DNA from: Roseobacter insulae | GTDB taxonomy: Bacteria; Pseudomonadota; Alphaproteobacteria; Rhodobacterales; Rhodobacteraceae | Assembly: GCF_019375555.1 (NCBI RefSeq) | Contig: NZ_JAHXDN010000011.1 | Location: forward strand, 18,071 to 82,070 | DNA: 64,000 nucleotides | Direction of reading: 5' to 3' | Part shown: in pieces, positions 7,288-15,486 of the stretch | Layout: each line of letters starts with the position of its first letter | How positions within the stretch are numbered: position 1 is the first letter of the stretch | The notes under the pieces: model-generated | What the model was told of the DNA's origin: nothing | Databases searched by the model: none | Seen by the model: the letters and a program-made list of their open reading frames with translations, nothing else | Translations under genes and position numbers: made by a program

Positions 7288-8892
7288 TCAGGCGCCGGGG
7301 ATGAACCGCGGCAGCTTTGGCACCACGTCGTTCAGTATCTCGTTCAGACGTGCCTCGGCATCCGCATCGGTCTCATCCGGCGTGATCAGGGTGGTCAGCC
7401 GCACGATCGCACCGTCCTTGCGGCCGCTGGTGACGCCATCCGCAACGAGGTAGAGTTTCGCCGCGAAATCCCAGGCCACTTTGCGGCCTTTCTGTTCAAA
7501 CCAGTAATAGACCATCATCCGCGTCTCACCCTTCTGGATGATTGCCCGGTTGATGTTGAATGGCATATCCGTGCCGACCTGTGCCGTAATATCGACCCGC
7601 TCGAGCCAGGCAATTTCCCAGCCTGCGCCGGGCAGGCAGATTTCAGGGGAATGAACCCCGCCCTTGCTCTGATCCTTGTACCAGGCTGAAAAGAAGCCGA
7701 CGGTGGCATCCGCATCCGGTTTGGAAAAGATAACGGAGTGATAATCGTCCGCCTGCAATTCGCGGGTAATATCGGGGCTCAGAATCTGTGGCGGACCCAC
7801 TTGCTGCCATTCTCCGACCGTGCGGGGGAACAGGCTGAAGCTGTCACGCTCTGCCCGCACAATGTCGCGCTGGGGCAGCATCTGCCATGTCAGTGCCGCG
7901 CAGAGCATCACAACCGCCGCCGAGATCATCGCGGGGGAGGCGCGCACATAGCGCAGCCGTTTGACCTGTGCGCCCAGCCCGTCCGTGTCCAGATCCAGTG
8001 CATCAATGAGGCCCATCTTCTGCGGGTTCAGGAACAGCATCAGGCGGGCCAGCCCGAAGAGGATCAGGATACAGGCCAGGAAGATCACCCAGCCTTCGAA
8101 GAAATGGGTGAACCCTTCAAGCCACTCGACACCATATTTCTGCACCAGAACGCCGCCGACGGCGATGCGCACGGAGTTCATGAAGACGGTGATCGGGGCC
8201 GCGGAAATCAACAGAACGGCCTTGTGCCACATGGGTCCGCGGTAGAGCACCGCGAAGATGTAGGAGAAGCTGAGGATCGGGAACAGGTAGCGCAGGCCCG
8301 AGCAGGCCTCCGCCACATGCAGCTTCAGCACGCCCAGATCGATGATATTGCCGTCCAGAAAGACCGGCACGTTCATCAGTTGCAGGAACCAGACCCCCAG
8401 TTCCGAGGAGATCAGCTGCAGCACGGTGGAAAGCTTGTAGTAGATCACCCCTGGCAGGGGCAGCATATAGACAAGGTGCAGCACCGGCGGCCAGAAATGT
8501 TTGCCGGTTTTCCAGCCGAAGCTGACCAGCAGAATGCCGCCCACCCAGAGGATCGTTGCATAGGCCACGATGTCGGAAATATTGGACAGTTTGCCCATGG
8601 TGGCAAAGACCAGCGCCGCGACAAGCACGGTAAACCCGACCCAGCGGTCGCGCTTGGGACCGGGATCAACAGGGTATTCCTTGAGCTGGCGTAAAAACAG
8701 CAGCCCCGACAGGATGGGGATCAGGGGGCCGTGGCTGTATTCCGGCTTTTGCCAGGCGGTCAGAAGCGCATCGAGCCCGTCGATGAAGAAGAAGCCGGCG
8801 GCGAGTGTGGCCACGACCAGCCAGAAATGGCCCCAGCCCAGATAGGACATCAGCCCATTGGGGTGTTCACGAACGCCTTGTGTCATCGACAT
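7288..8892 (-). CDS. xrtD: exosortase D (XrtD), VPLPA-CTERM-specific, with C-terminal EpsI domain
   Basis: 534 residues. The N-terminal ~290 residues form a polytopic exosortase domain with the expected catalytic residues: Cys197 in AEACSGLR, Arg242 in MNSVRIAVGG and His263 in GFTHFFEGW. The family motif EYSHGPLIPILSGLLFLRQ is near 51-69. Residues from about 320 onward form an EpsI-type domain (SKGGVHSPEICLPGAGWEI). This fused architecture is the one described for XrtD of Rhodobacterales. It is a membrane-bound transpeptidase-like protease that processes VPLPA-CTERM proteins, and its likely target is encoded 409 bases away on the other strand. The start has AAAAGGT upstream. Confidence 0.9.
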   Translation of the reverse strand: MSMTQGVREHPNGLMSYLGWGHFWLVVATLAAGFFFIDGLDALLTAWQKPEYSHGPLIPILSGLLFLRQLKEYPVDPGPKRDRWVGFTVLVAALVFATMGKLSNISDIVAYATILWVGGILLVSFGWKTGKHFWPPVLHLVYMLPLPGVIYYKLSTVLQLISSELGVWFLQLMNVPVFLDGNIIDLGVLKLHVAEACSGLRYLFPILSFSYIFAVLYRGPMWHKAVLLISAAPITVFMNSVRIAVGGVLVQKYGVEWLEGFTHFFEGWVIFLACILILFGLARLMLFLNPQKMGLIDALDLDTDGLGAQVKRLRYVRASPAMISAAVVMLCAALTWQMLPQRDIVRAERDSFSLFPRTVGEWQQVGPPQILSPDITRELQADDYHSVIFSKPDADATVGFFSAWYKDQSKGGVHSPEICLPGAGWEIAWLERVDITAQVGTDMPFNINRAIIQKGETRMMVYYWFEQKGRKVAWDFAAKLYLVADGVTSGRKDGAIVRLTTLITPDETDADAEARLNEILNDVVPKLPRFIPGA

Positions 8893-9059
8893 GGGGGTAC
8901 CTTTTGAAAATCGTTATTCGGTTTAAAATACTATCGGCAGGATGTGGTCAGAGTATGACGCAAAATCAACGGTGCGGCGACTCATTTAACGCGGGTAACG
9001 CCCTGATAACTTATTGTTGACCGCGCGTCATCCGCGGCGGCATCCGCCTGCCGCTGCCC

Positions 9060-10352
9060 TCAGCGGTACTCGGTGAAGCTCCCCAGGTTTTCTCCTTTCA
9101 GAACAGCCTGATAGAGCCTGGCCGTATAGGCGGCCTTGGCGTCCCAGTCATAGTAGGTACGGGCATAATCGGCGCCGCGCTGCGCCATCGCGGCATGTTC
9201 CTGCGGCGCGGCCACGCAGTGTTCCATGGCCGCCTGGTAGTCCCGCACCAGCCCGTCCATCGGTTGCAGATCGATCCGCACCCCCCGACCGCCCGCGACC
9301 AGATCCCCCGGGGCGCCGTAATTGGTGACCAGGCAGACCATGCCGGAGGCCATCGCCTCCACCACGACACCTGCGCCCAACTCACGGATGGAAGGGAAGA
9401 CAAAGGCATCACAGCGCCGCATGAAATCGGCCACTTCCGCTTGGGTCTTACGGCCTTCGAAGATCACCCGGTCCCGGGCGCCCGCCTCGGCCACCATATG
9501 TTCCAGCCGGGGTTGTTCGGGCCCGTCTCCCAGCACGTGCAGCACATGGTCCTGCAGCGTCTGCGAGGTGGCAAAGGCGCGAATGGCCGCCTCGGGCACT
9601 TTGTAGGGCACCAGCCGGCCGGCAAACAGAAACCGCTTGGGCCCTCTGACCGAAAACGGCGCTTGCCGCCCCTGCGGGTGAAAGACGGCCGGATCGAACC
9701 CCACTTCCGGGAAGGGCACAACCCTGTCCAGGCAGCTCTTTGGCAGATCGTCGATGGTGTGCTGGAAGGCGGCCATGATGCAGGCGGCGTGTCGAAAGGT
9801 CGATTGCGCGAACGGCAGGTAGCGATAGGCGCCGCGCAGACGCCGCAGGCCTTCGCGCTCGCGTTTTTGTTCGCTGTTGAAGGCGGCGGGCCAGTCGAGG
9901 TTGCCGTTCAGCGGCCCGATCAGGAACGGCTGTTTCGTGCGGCCCGAGGCATAGCTGGGCAGGGTGGGCGACATCGGCGTGATCCGGTGCACCAGATCGA
10001 ACTCCCCCCCCTGCAGCGGGCCGTCGAATTCCCGCAAGATCTGCCGTTCAAAAGCGACATAGGGGGGGTAGGCCATGATCTGATTGGTGGACCATGCGAC
10101 CTCGTTGCCCCCGCGCAGAAAAGTCGACAGGCGGTACATGCGCCGGGCAATCCACTCGTTGTCGATATAGTGCACCCGGTCGGCCAGCTCGCCGGCTTTT
10201 TCAATGTTCTCGCGATTGCGGATATGCGTGGCGATGGTCACATCCGCGACCCGTGCCAGCGCGCGGGCATATTTATATCCCACGATCGGCAGGGACGGCC
10301 ATTCCGGGTTGCAGTTCTCGGCCAGTAAGAGCACGCGGGGCAGGGAGGACAT
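9060..10352 (-). CDS. glycosyltransferase family 4 (GT-B fold)
   Basis: 430 residues. The N-terminal Rossmann half begins RVLLLAENCNPEWPSLP. A linker region contains IGPLNGNLDWPAAF, and the C-terminal nucleotide-sugar half carries KRFLFAGRLVPYKVPEAAI, HVLGDGPEQPRLE and the ELGAGVVVEAMASG segment with the glutamates of the E-x7-E motif. Members add a sugar from a nucleotide donor to a lipid-linked acceptor at the cytoplasmic face of the membrane. It is alone on its strand unit, 114 bases from a minus-strand sulfotransferase upstream. Donor and acceptor are unknown. Confidence 0.85.
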   Translation of the reverse strand: MSSLPRVLLLAENCNPEWPSLPIVGYKYARALARVADVTIATHIRNRENIEKAGELADRVHYIDNEWIARRMYRLSTFLRGGNEVAWSTNQIMAYPPYVAFERQILREFDGPLQGGEFDLVHRITPMSPTLPSYASGRTKQPFLIGPLNGNLDWPAAFNSEQKREREGLRRLRGAYRYLPFAQSTFRHAACIMAAFQHTIDDLPKSCLDRVVPFPEVGFDPAVFHPQGRQAPFSVRGPKRFLFAGRLVPYKVPEAAIRAFATSQTLQDHVLHVLGDGPEQPRLEHMVAEAGARDRVIFEGRKTQAEVADFMRRCDAFVFPSIRELGAGVVVEAMASGMVCLVTNYGAPGDLVAGGRGVRIDLQPMDGLVRDYQAAMEHCVAAPQEHAAMAQRGADYARTYYDWDAKAAYTARLYQAVLKGENLGSFTEYR

Positions 10353-10466
10353 TGAAATACCTAACTCTATTTTGCCGGTTTCGCTTACAACACCCCGGCA
10401 CAGGGGGCAATTCCGGCACCGTGGGGCGGTTAACTCTTCCGCTGCCGGAGCAGGGCTGTCGCGGTT

Positions 10467-11303
10467 CTAGCCGAAAGTCCAGAAGTCTGCCGGTTTGCCG
10501 CAATGCGCAAGGAACCGTTCTGCATCCGGGCGCACGGTTTTCAGGATGTCCGCTTTGATCGCGTCGGAAAAATCGGGCCGTTCCGTGATCTTCTGGCTGA
10601 GCAGTTCGCGTTTGACGGTGGTTTTCAGCGCCTTGGGCAGGATCTTCTTGGCCGTCTTGATAAAGGGCAACCGGTTGACGGCTGAAAACCGTTGCGACGG
10701 GATCACCTTGCCGCTGCTGGGGTTCATATGGGCGCGGCGCACCTCGGCAGAGGGCGGGATTTCAAGAAATTCGCAGAGCCTTTCGAAGAATGCCGCCCGG
10801 TCACGACTGAGATCTTCCATGAAACCCACGAAGATCTGGGCGTCGGGAAAATGGGCGCGGTAGCGCGAGAGGTTTTTCCAATAAAGGCTCTGATCCACGA
10901 AAAGATCGGGCATCCGGGTGACGGCCAGATCGAGCGTGGGGGGCACCTGATCGCCGCTGTTGGCCCGGTTCTGTATCCAGGCCGAGGCAATACGCTCCAG
11001 CGGGTGGCGCGCGATGTAGATCAGTTTCAGCCCCGGGTGATAGGCGGCCATACGATCCGCCGACTGCGGATAAAGCGCGCCGGCACCGTAATCATTGGAG
11101 CCTTCTCCGCAGAGTTTTTCCCCCCGGTGCGCGTCGAAATGCGCCTCATAGGCCGCCACCCCTTGGGCAAACCGGTCATCGTGGCTGAAGAAATTGGGCT
11201 CGGCCCGGGGGACCATGAAAACATCCTCATGGTCTTCGAGATAGGCACAGATCGTGGATGTACCGCATTTCATGGCACCAATGACGATGAAATCAGGCCG
11301 CAT
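10467..11303 (-). CDS. sulfotransferase (PAPS-dependent type)
   Basis: 278 residues. The N-terminal FIVIGAMKCGTST is the P-loop-like 5'-phosphosulfate-binding motif. The segment IYIARHPLERIASAWIQ is the 3'-phosphate-binding region of PAPS sulfotransferases. It probably transfers sulfate from PAPS to a sugar of the exopolysaccharide. The frame continues upstream to 11402, but ATG at 11303 starts immediately before the conserved motif and has AAGAGGA in place. It closely resembles the protein at 23705-24556 (PDF-x-IIGAMK-x-GT), suggesting paralogues. It is one of eight sulfotransferase-like genes in the window. Confidence 0.85.
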   Translation of the reverse strand: MRPDFIVIGAMKCGTSTICAYLEDHEDVFMVPRAEPNFFSHDDRFAQGVAAYEAHFDAHRGEKLCGEGSNDYGAGALYPQSADRMAAYHPGLKLIYIARHPLERIASAWIQNRANSGDQVPPTLDLAVTRMPDLFVDQSLYWKNLSRYRAHFPDAQIFVGFMEDLSRDRAAFFERLCEFLEIPPSAEVRRAHMNPSSGKVIPSQRFSAVNRLPFIKTAKKILPKALKTTVKRELLSQKITERPDFSDAIKADILKTVRPDAERFLAHCGKPADFWTFG

Positions 11304-11461
11304 TGGAAATCCTCTTGAGGGCAGGGCGTTGCTGACGCCTTTATGACCAACCCGCCACACGGGCACCAGATCAAAGCGTCGAAACATTGTGTGGCCGGGC
11401 ATTCCGCGCTAGGTGGCGGCACGACAAGACATCGACCGTTTGCTGCAAGGAATGCCTCCCC

Positions 11462-12397
11462 GTGACAGAACAAACAGATCCGGATGCTTATGTGATCATC
11501 TCGCCCTGTCGCAACGAGGCGGACTATATGCGGCGCACCCTCGACAGCGTGGTGGCCCAGACCGTGCCGCCCGCGCTATGGGTCATTGTGGATGATGGCT
11601 CGACCGATGAGACCCCGCAGATACTGGCGAAATACATGGCCCGGCACGACTGGATACGGGTGGTGCCGAAACCGGACCGTGGGCACCGTGCGGTTGGCCC
11701 GGGCGTGATCGAGGCGTTCTACGCGGGCTATGACAGCATCGATCCGGCGCAGTTTGCCTATTCATGCAAGCTTGACCTCGATCTGGATCTGCCGCCGCGC
11801 TATTTCGAGACGCTGATCCGCCGGATGCAGGACAACCCGCGGATCGGCACCTGTTCAGGCAAGCCCTACGTGCGCCAGAACGGGGGGCTGGTCTCGGAGC
11901 GGCGCGGCGACGAGATGTCTGTGGGCATGACCAAGTTCTACCGCCGGGAATGTTTCGAGGCGATCGGCGGCTACGTGCATGAGGTCATGTGGGATGCCAT
12001 CGATTGTCACAAGGCGCGTTCCTTAGGCTGGATCGCCGTCAGCTGGGATGATCCGGACCTGCGGTTTGAACATCTGCGCCCCATGGGGTCCAGCCAGACC
12101 TCGATCTATACCGGGCGTCGCCGGCACGGGTTTGGGCAGTATTTCATGGGATCCGATCCGCTTTTCTATCTGGCCACCTGCGTGTTCCGCATGGCCGAGC
12201 CGCCCGTCATCCTGGGCGGGCTGGCGATGTTGCAGGGGTATGTCGGTGCCTGGTGGCGGGGGGAGCGTCAGTACGAGGACGCGGAGCTGCGCGCCTTCAT
12301 CCGGGCCTACCAGCGCCGCGCCCTGCGGGTCGGCAAGGCCCGCGCGGTGGCCGAGATCGAAGCGGCGCGCGCACATCTGGCAAATCCAGAGTCCTAG
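11462..12397 (+). CDS. glycosyltransferase family 2
   Basis: About 311 residues. A GT-A fold is shown by YVIISPCRNEADYMRRTLDS, the nucleotide-binding VIVDDGSTDET and a KLDLDLDL stretch in the DXD position. The second half has ECFEAIGGYVHEVMWDAIDC and a probable hydrophobic C-terminal segment. It is likely a cytoplasmic-face sugar transferase of the exopolysaccharide pathway. A GTG at 11462 with AAGGAA about ten bases upstream is chosen. The longer in-frame extension overlaps the leader of the divergent sulfotransferase and looks non-coding (Cys/Arg-rich). It is a single gene, convergent with the next GT4 gene. Confidence 0.82.
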   Translation: MTEQTDPDAYVIISPCRNEADYMRRTLDSVVAQTVPPALWVIVDDGSTDETPQILAKYMARHDWIRVVPKPDRGHRAVGPGVIEAFYAGYDSIDPAQFAYSCKLDLDLDLPPRYFETLIRRMQDNPRIGTCSGKPYVRQNGGLVSERRGDEMSVGMTKFYRRECFEAIGGYVHEVMWDAIDCHKARSLGWIAVSWDDPDLRFEHLRPMGSSQTSIYTGRRRHGFGQYFMGSDPLFYLATCVFRMAEPPVILGGLAMLQGYVGAWWRGERQYEDAELRAFIRAYQRRALRVGKARAVAEIEAARAHLANPES

Positions 12398-12474
12398 CGG
12401 AGCGTCTGTGTAATCTGTCCCTCAACCCTCCTGGTCAGAGCCACATTCGCCAACCCGCTGCGGGGGGTATTGTC

Positions 12475-13680
12475 TCAGCGGTCTGTAGTGATTTCCCGAT
12501 AGAGAGCCATCGCATTGATTTGGTGATCAAACTTCGTCTTGGCGGTCTGCCGTGCGGCGGCCCCCATCGCCGCCCGGCGTGCCGGGTCCGTGGCCAGAAT
12601 ACGGGTCGCTTCGCCGATGGCCGCCACGTCCTCCTGCGGGACCAGAAACCCGTCCACGCCGTCCTCGATCATGTCGGGTGTGCCGCCGATGATCGAACAG
12701 ATCACCGGCAGGCCACAGGACATCGCCTCCATGATGGCCACCGGCGCGGCTTCGCCTTTCCTGATACTGGTCAGTGCCAGCGCATCGGCTGATTGCATCA
12801 GCTCCAGCACCACGGCTTCGTCCACGGATCCCAGCAGCATCACATGATCGGTCAACCCCAGGCGGTCGATTTCCGTCTCTATTGCGGCGCGTTCGGGGCC
12901 CTCACCGGCAATGCGGTAGTGAATGTCGATCCCGTCCTCGCGCAGCTGCGCCATCGCGCGCAGGAAAAACCGATGCCCCTTGGTGTTGTTCAGCCGCGCG
13001 ACGGTCACCACCTCGAACCGGCTGTCGGGACGCCTGCCGCGCATATCGGGATCCGGCTGGAAGCGGCTGGTATCGACCCCCATCCAGATCACCGGGTAGG
13101 GCTGCGTGGGGCTGATCTCGTCCCGGAGTGATTTTTGCAACGGGGCCGTGACCGCGCTGACAAAGCTGGCGCGGGCCATCTTGGCCTTGTGGTCGGTGCC
13201 GTAAACCGGCAGGTCGCCATGCAGGGTCAGGCTGTAGCGCAGCCCTGCAAGGATATGGGCCAGCGCCCCCAGATGGGCGGCATTGGCGCAGGAATGGATG
13301 TGCACCCGGTCGATGCCCGCCTGCTGGCAGCTGACCGCCAGATCCGCCGCCGAGGCGATCAGCACAACAAAGGCCAGCCGCGTTTTCAAAGGTGTCTGCG
13401 ACAGGCCCAGCACATAGCGCAGGGCGTGCAGGGCGCGCCGCGGATGGCGCAGCAGATATCCCAGAGCAGGGGCAAGCCGGGGCGGGAACAGGTATTGCGT
13501 GCGGGCGCGGGCGGCCTCGGCAAAAGCATGCGGGCAGGCCCCCACGGGGGGCTTGCGGGTTGAGAACACATGAACCGGCACGCCCGCCGCTTCCATCGCC
13601 CCCAGTTCACGCCAGAAAAACGCATGGGTCTGCGCGGGGAATTCAGGGATCAGATAACCGATGGGGGAAGGGGTGTTCAC
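12475..13680 (-). CDS. glycosyltransferase family 4 (colanic acid WcaL/AmsK-like)
   Basis: 401 residues starting at GTG (13680) with AGGA eight bases upstream. The N-terminus IGYLIPEFPAQTHAFFWREL is the classical start of WcaL/AmsK-type transferases. The protein also has RYSLTLHGDLPVYG, the donor-binding EVVTVARLNNTKGH and RIAGEGPER, and RKGEAAPVAIMEAMSCG with the E-x7-E pair. It resembles the protein at 29128-30399 in overall plan. It probably adds a hexose to the growing lipid-linked repeat unit. It is followed on the same strand by nothing coupled. The next gene upstream (13721-14596) is 40 bases away, so the two may be co-transcribed. Confidence 0.85.
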   Translation of the reverse strand: MNTPSPIGYLIPEFPAQTHAFFWRELGAMEAAGVPVHVFSTRKPPVGACPHAFAEAARARTQYLFPPRLAPALGYLLRHPRRALHALRYVLGLSQTPLKTRLAFVVLIASAADLAVSCQQAGIDRVHIHSCANAAHLGALAHILAGLRYSLTLHGDLPVYGTDHKAKMARASFVSAVTAPLQKSLRDEISPTQPYPVIWMGVDTSRFQPDPDMRGRRPDSRFEVVTVARLNNTKGHRFFLRAMAQLREDGIDIHYRIAGEGPERAAIETEIDRLGLTDHVMLLGSVDEAVVLELMQSADALALTSIRKGEAAPVAIMEAMSCGLPVICSIIGGTPDMIEDGVDGFLVPQEDVAAIGEATRILATDPARRAAMGAAARQTAKTKFDHQINAMALYREITTDR

Positions 13681-13720
13681 ACGTAATATCCTGATGTTGA
13701 AAATGTCGCGGCCTGCGGGG

Positions 13721-14596
13721 TCAGGCCGGCAGCAGGTGCTCCAGTCCCCGTTGCGCGACCCGCTGGACCAGATCGTCGTAATTGGCGATGACCTGTGCCG
13801 GATCGGACGGCAGGATCTTGCGCAGCCCGCCTGACACAGGGGCCGATGGCATGCCGATCCAGTCGAAGACCTGATCCGCCGCCGCCTGGTGGCGGGTTTG
13901 ATCCAGCAGATCGGTCTCGTAGGAAATCTTCAGATGCGGGAAATCGCGCAGGCAATGACGTTCGTATTCCAGCAGCATATCGCTCCATTCCAGACGCCGG
14001 ATGAAATCATCGATATCAAGCGTCACAGGCGTGCGGGCCGCGGGCTGGGTGGCCTGTGGGGTCCAGCCCTTCTTGCCGCCTTCGGTCCCGGCACTGTCCT
14101 TTTGATGATAAACCCGGCTGGTCTGGGCCATCGCCAGCGACAGGGTCTGCGAAAAGGTCTGACGCTCCAGATGGATGAACTGGAAGCCGTCCTGACTGAG
14201 GGTGTCGAGAAACCCGACCGGGTTGCGCAGCTTCTGCACCTGCACCATCTGATACGACAGCAATTTCGCGCCATAGGCAGATGTGGGGCTTTTGCGGGCC
14301 AGGTTATGGAAATAACGGCCGGGAAACAGCACCCGCCGTGACATCAGCTCCCGACCGCAGCGCACATCGGGATGCGCATTGAGCAATTGCGTCAGCAGGG
14401 TCGATCCGGACCGCGCCCGGCTGAAGATCAGGAATTTCCGGATGTCCTTGTTTTCCGGCGTGACCAGAGAGCTGGCCCAGACCCGCGCCTCTGTCCAGAT
14501 CCCGCCCAGCGAGGCCCGGCTGGGATGCCAGCGCCCGGCAATGAAGGTGGTATCCACCGGGGCATGCGAGAGGGTCCGTGCGATGATATCCGTCAT
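13721..14596 (-). CDS. sulfotransferase-like P-loop protein
   Basis: 291 residues. KFLIFSRARSGSTLLTQLL near residue 55 is a sulfotransferase 5'-phosphosulfate-binding motif, and NAHPDVRCGREL follows as in Stf0-like and related families. The middle carries FQFIHLERQTFSQTLSLAMAQ, the expected position of the 3'-phosphate motif. Two glutamate/tyrosine segments (EYERHCLRDF, LKISYETDLL) are typical of the C-terminal part. ATG at 14596 is chosen over 14626 because AAGGT lies at better spacing. It is probably co-transcribed with the following GT4 gene (12475-13680). The substrate is presumably an exopolysaccharide sugar. Confidence 0.75.
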   Translation of the reverse strand: MTDIIARTLSHAPVDTTFIAGRWHPSRASLGGIWTEARVWASSLVTPENKDIRKFLIFSRARSGSTLLTQLLNAHPDVRCGRELMSRRVLFPGRYFHNLARKSPTSAYGAKLLSYQMVQVQKLRNPVGFLDTLSQDGFQFIHLERQTFSQTLSLAMAQTSRVYHQKDSAGTEGGKKGWTPQATQPAARTPVTLDIDDFIRRLEWSDMLLEYERHCLRDFPHLKISYETDLLDQTRHQAAADQVFDWIGMPSAPVSGGLRKILPSDPAQVIANYDDLVQRVAQRGLEHLLPA

Positions 14597-14768
14597 GTGA
14601 GTACCTTTACCGAGACCCCGTGGCATTTCTGGGACGGTATAGCGGCCTTGGGCCTTTCAAAACAAGGCTTTGGCGCGGGGTCTTTTGCGCGATGATGCGA
14701 CAGCCTCTTGTTGCTCCGGGGCGAATGATTATGCTGCGCGCGCAACAGCAGATAAAAGAAGCTCCGCT

Positions 14769-15467
14769 TTGATTGACCCCCGATACAAGGACCTCATCTA
14801 CCGGACGGTTCCCCTGCCGGTGCTGCAGATGGCGCTGCCCCGGGTGGCGCCGGGCAAATCGCCCTTCCTGCCCCCGATCATCGCGCGCAGGGCGATTTTC
14901 ATTCATGTACCGAAAGCGGCAGGGACCAGCCTCAAGATCGAACTCTACGGCGCGGCGACAGGCGGGCATCGCACCATTGGCGAATATATGGCCTATGACG
15001 GGGCCAGAACGCGTGATTTCCTTAAATTCTGCTTTGTGCGCAATCCCTGGGACCGGCTGTTGTCAGCCTATTCCTACCTCAAGCAGGGCCAGCGGGCGTC
15101 GATGCGGGACAAGGCCTTTGCCGCGCGGTTCCTGAGCGACACGCAGGACATCAATGAGTTTGTTCTGTCCCTGCAGGACAGGGCCCTGCGCCGGCAGGTC
15201 ATGGTCTACGATCATTTCCGCCCGCAAAGCCACTGGATCTGCCTGCCGGGGGCGAAAACCCACGCGATGGATTTCATCGGCCGGTTCGAGACGCTTGAAG
15301 AGGACACCAACAGGGTCCGTGAAATGCTGTCGCTGCCGTTGGGGGGGGTGGAAAAAATCCGCCCGTCCGACCACGCCCCCTACCGCGAGGCCTATACCGC
15401 GCAGGCCCGCCGGATCGTGGCGGACCTCTATGCGCAGGATATTGCCTTGTTAGAGTATGAATTCTGA
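14769..15467 (+). CDS. sulfotransferase family 2-like protein
   Basis: About 232 residues from a TTG at 14769; the true start is uncertain, with an in-frame TTG at 14670 and no strong ribosome site for either. AIFIHVPKAAGTSLK is the 5'-phosphosulfate-binding motif of the carbohydrate sulfotransferase family that includes chondroitin and dermatan sulfotransferases. FCFVRNPWDRLLSAYSYL is its 3'-phosphate-binding motif, and MDFIGRFETLEEDT follows as in that family. It is likely a polysaccharide O-sulfotransferase. It is convergent with the beta-helix protein gene, 19 bases apart, and divergent from the previous sulfotransferase. Confidence 0.82.
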   Translation: MIDPRYKDLIYRTVPLPVLQMALPRVAPGKSPFLPPIIARRAIFIHVPKAAGTSLKIELYGAATGGHRTIGEYMAYDGARTRDFLKFCFVRNPWDRLLSAYSYLKQGQRASMRDKAFAARFLSDTQDINEFVLSLQDRALRRQVMVYDHFRPQSHWICLPGAKTHAMDFIGRFETLEEDTNRVREMLSLPLGGVEKIRPSDHAPYREAYTAQARRIVADLYAQDIALLEYEF

Positions 15468-15486
15468 CAGGGCAGCCTGCTGGAAC

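Noticed and set aside
11387..11461. Longer N-terminus for the GT2 protein at 11462
   Set aside because: It is Arg/Cys-rich, unlike GT2 starts, and there is a GTG with a good ribosome site right before the conserved domain.
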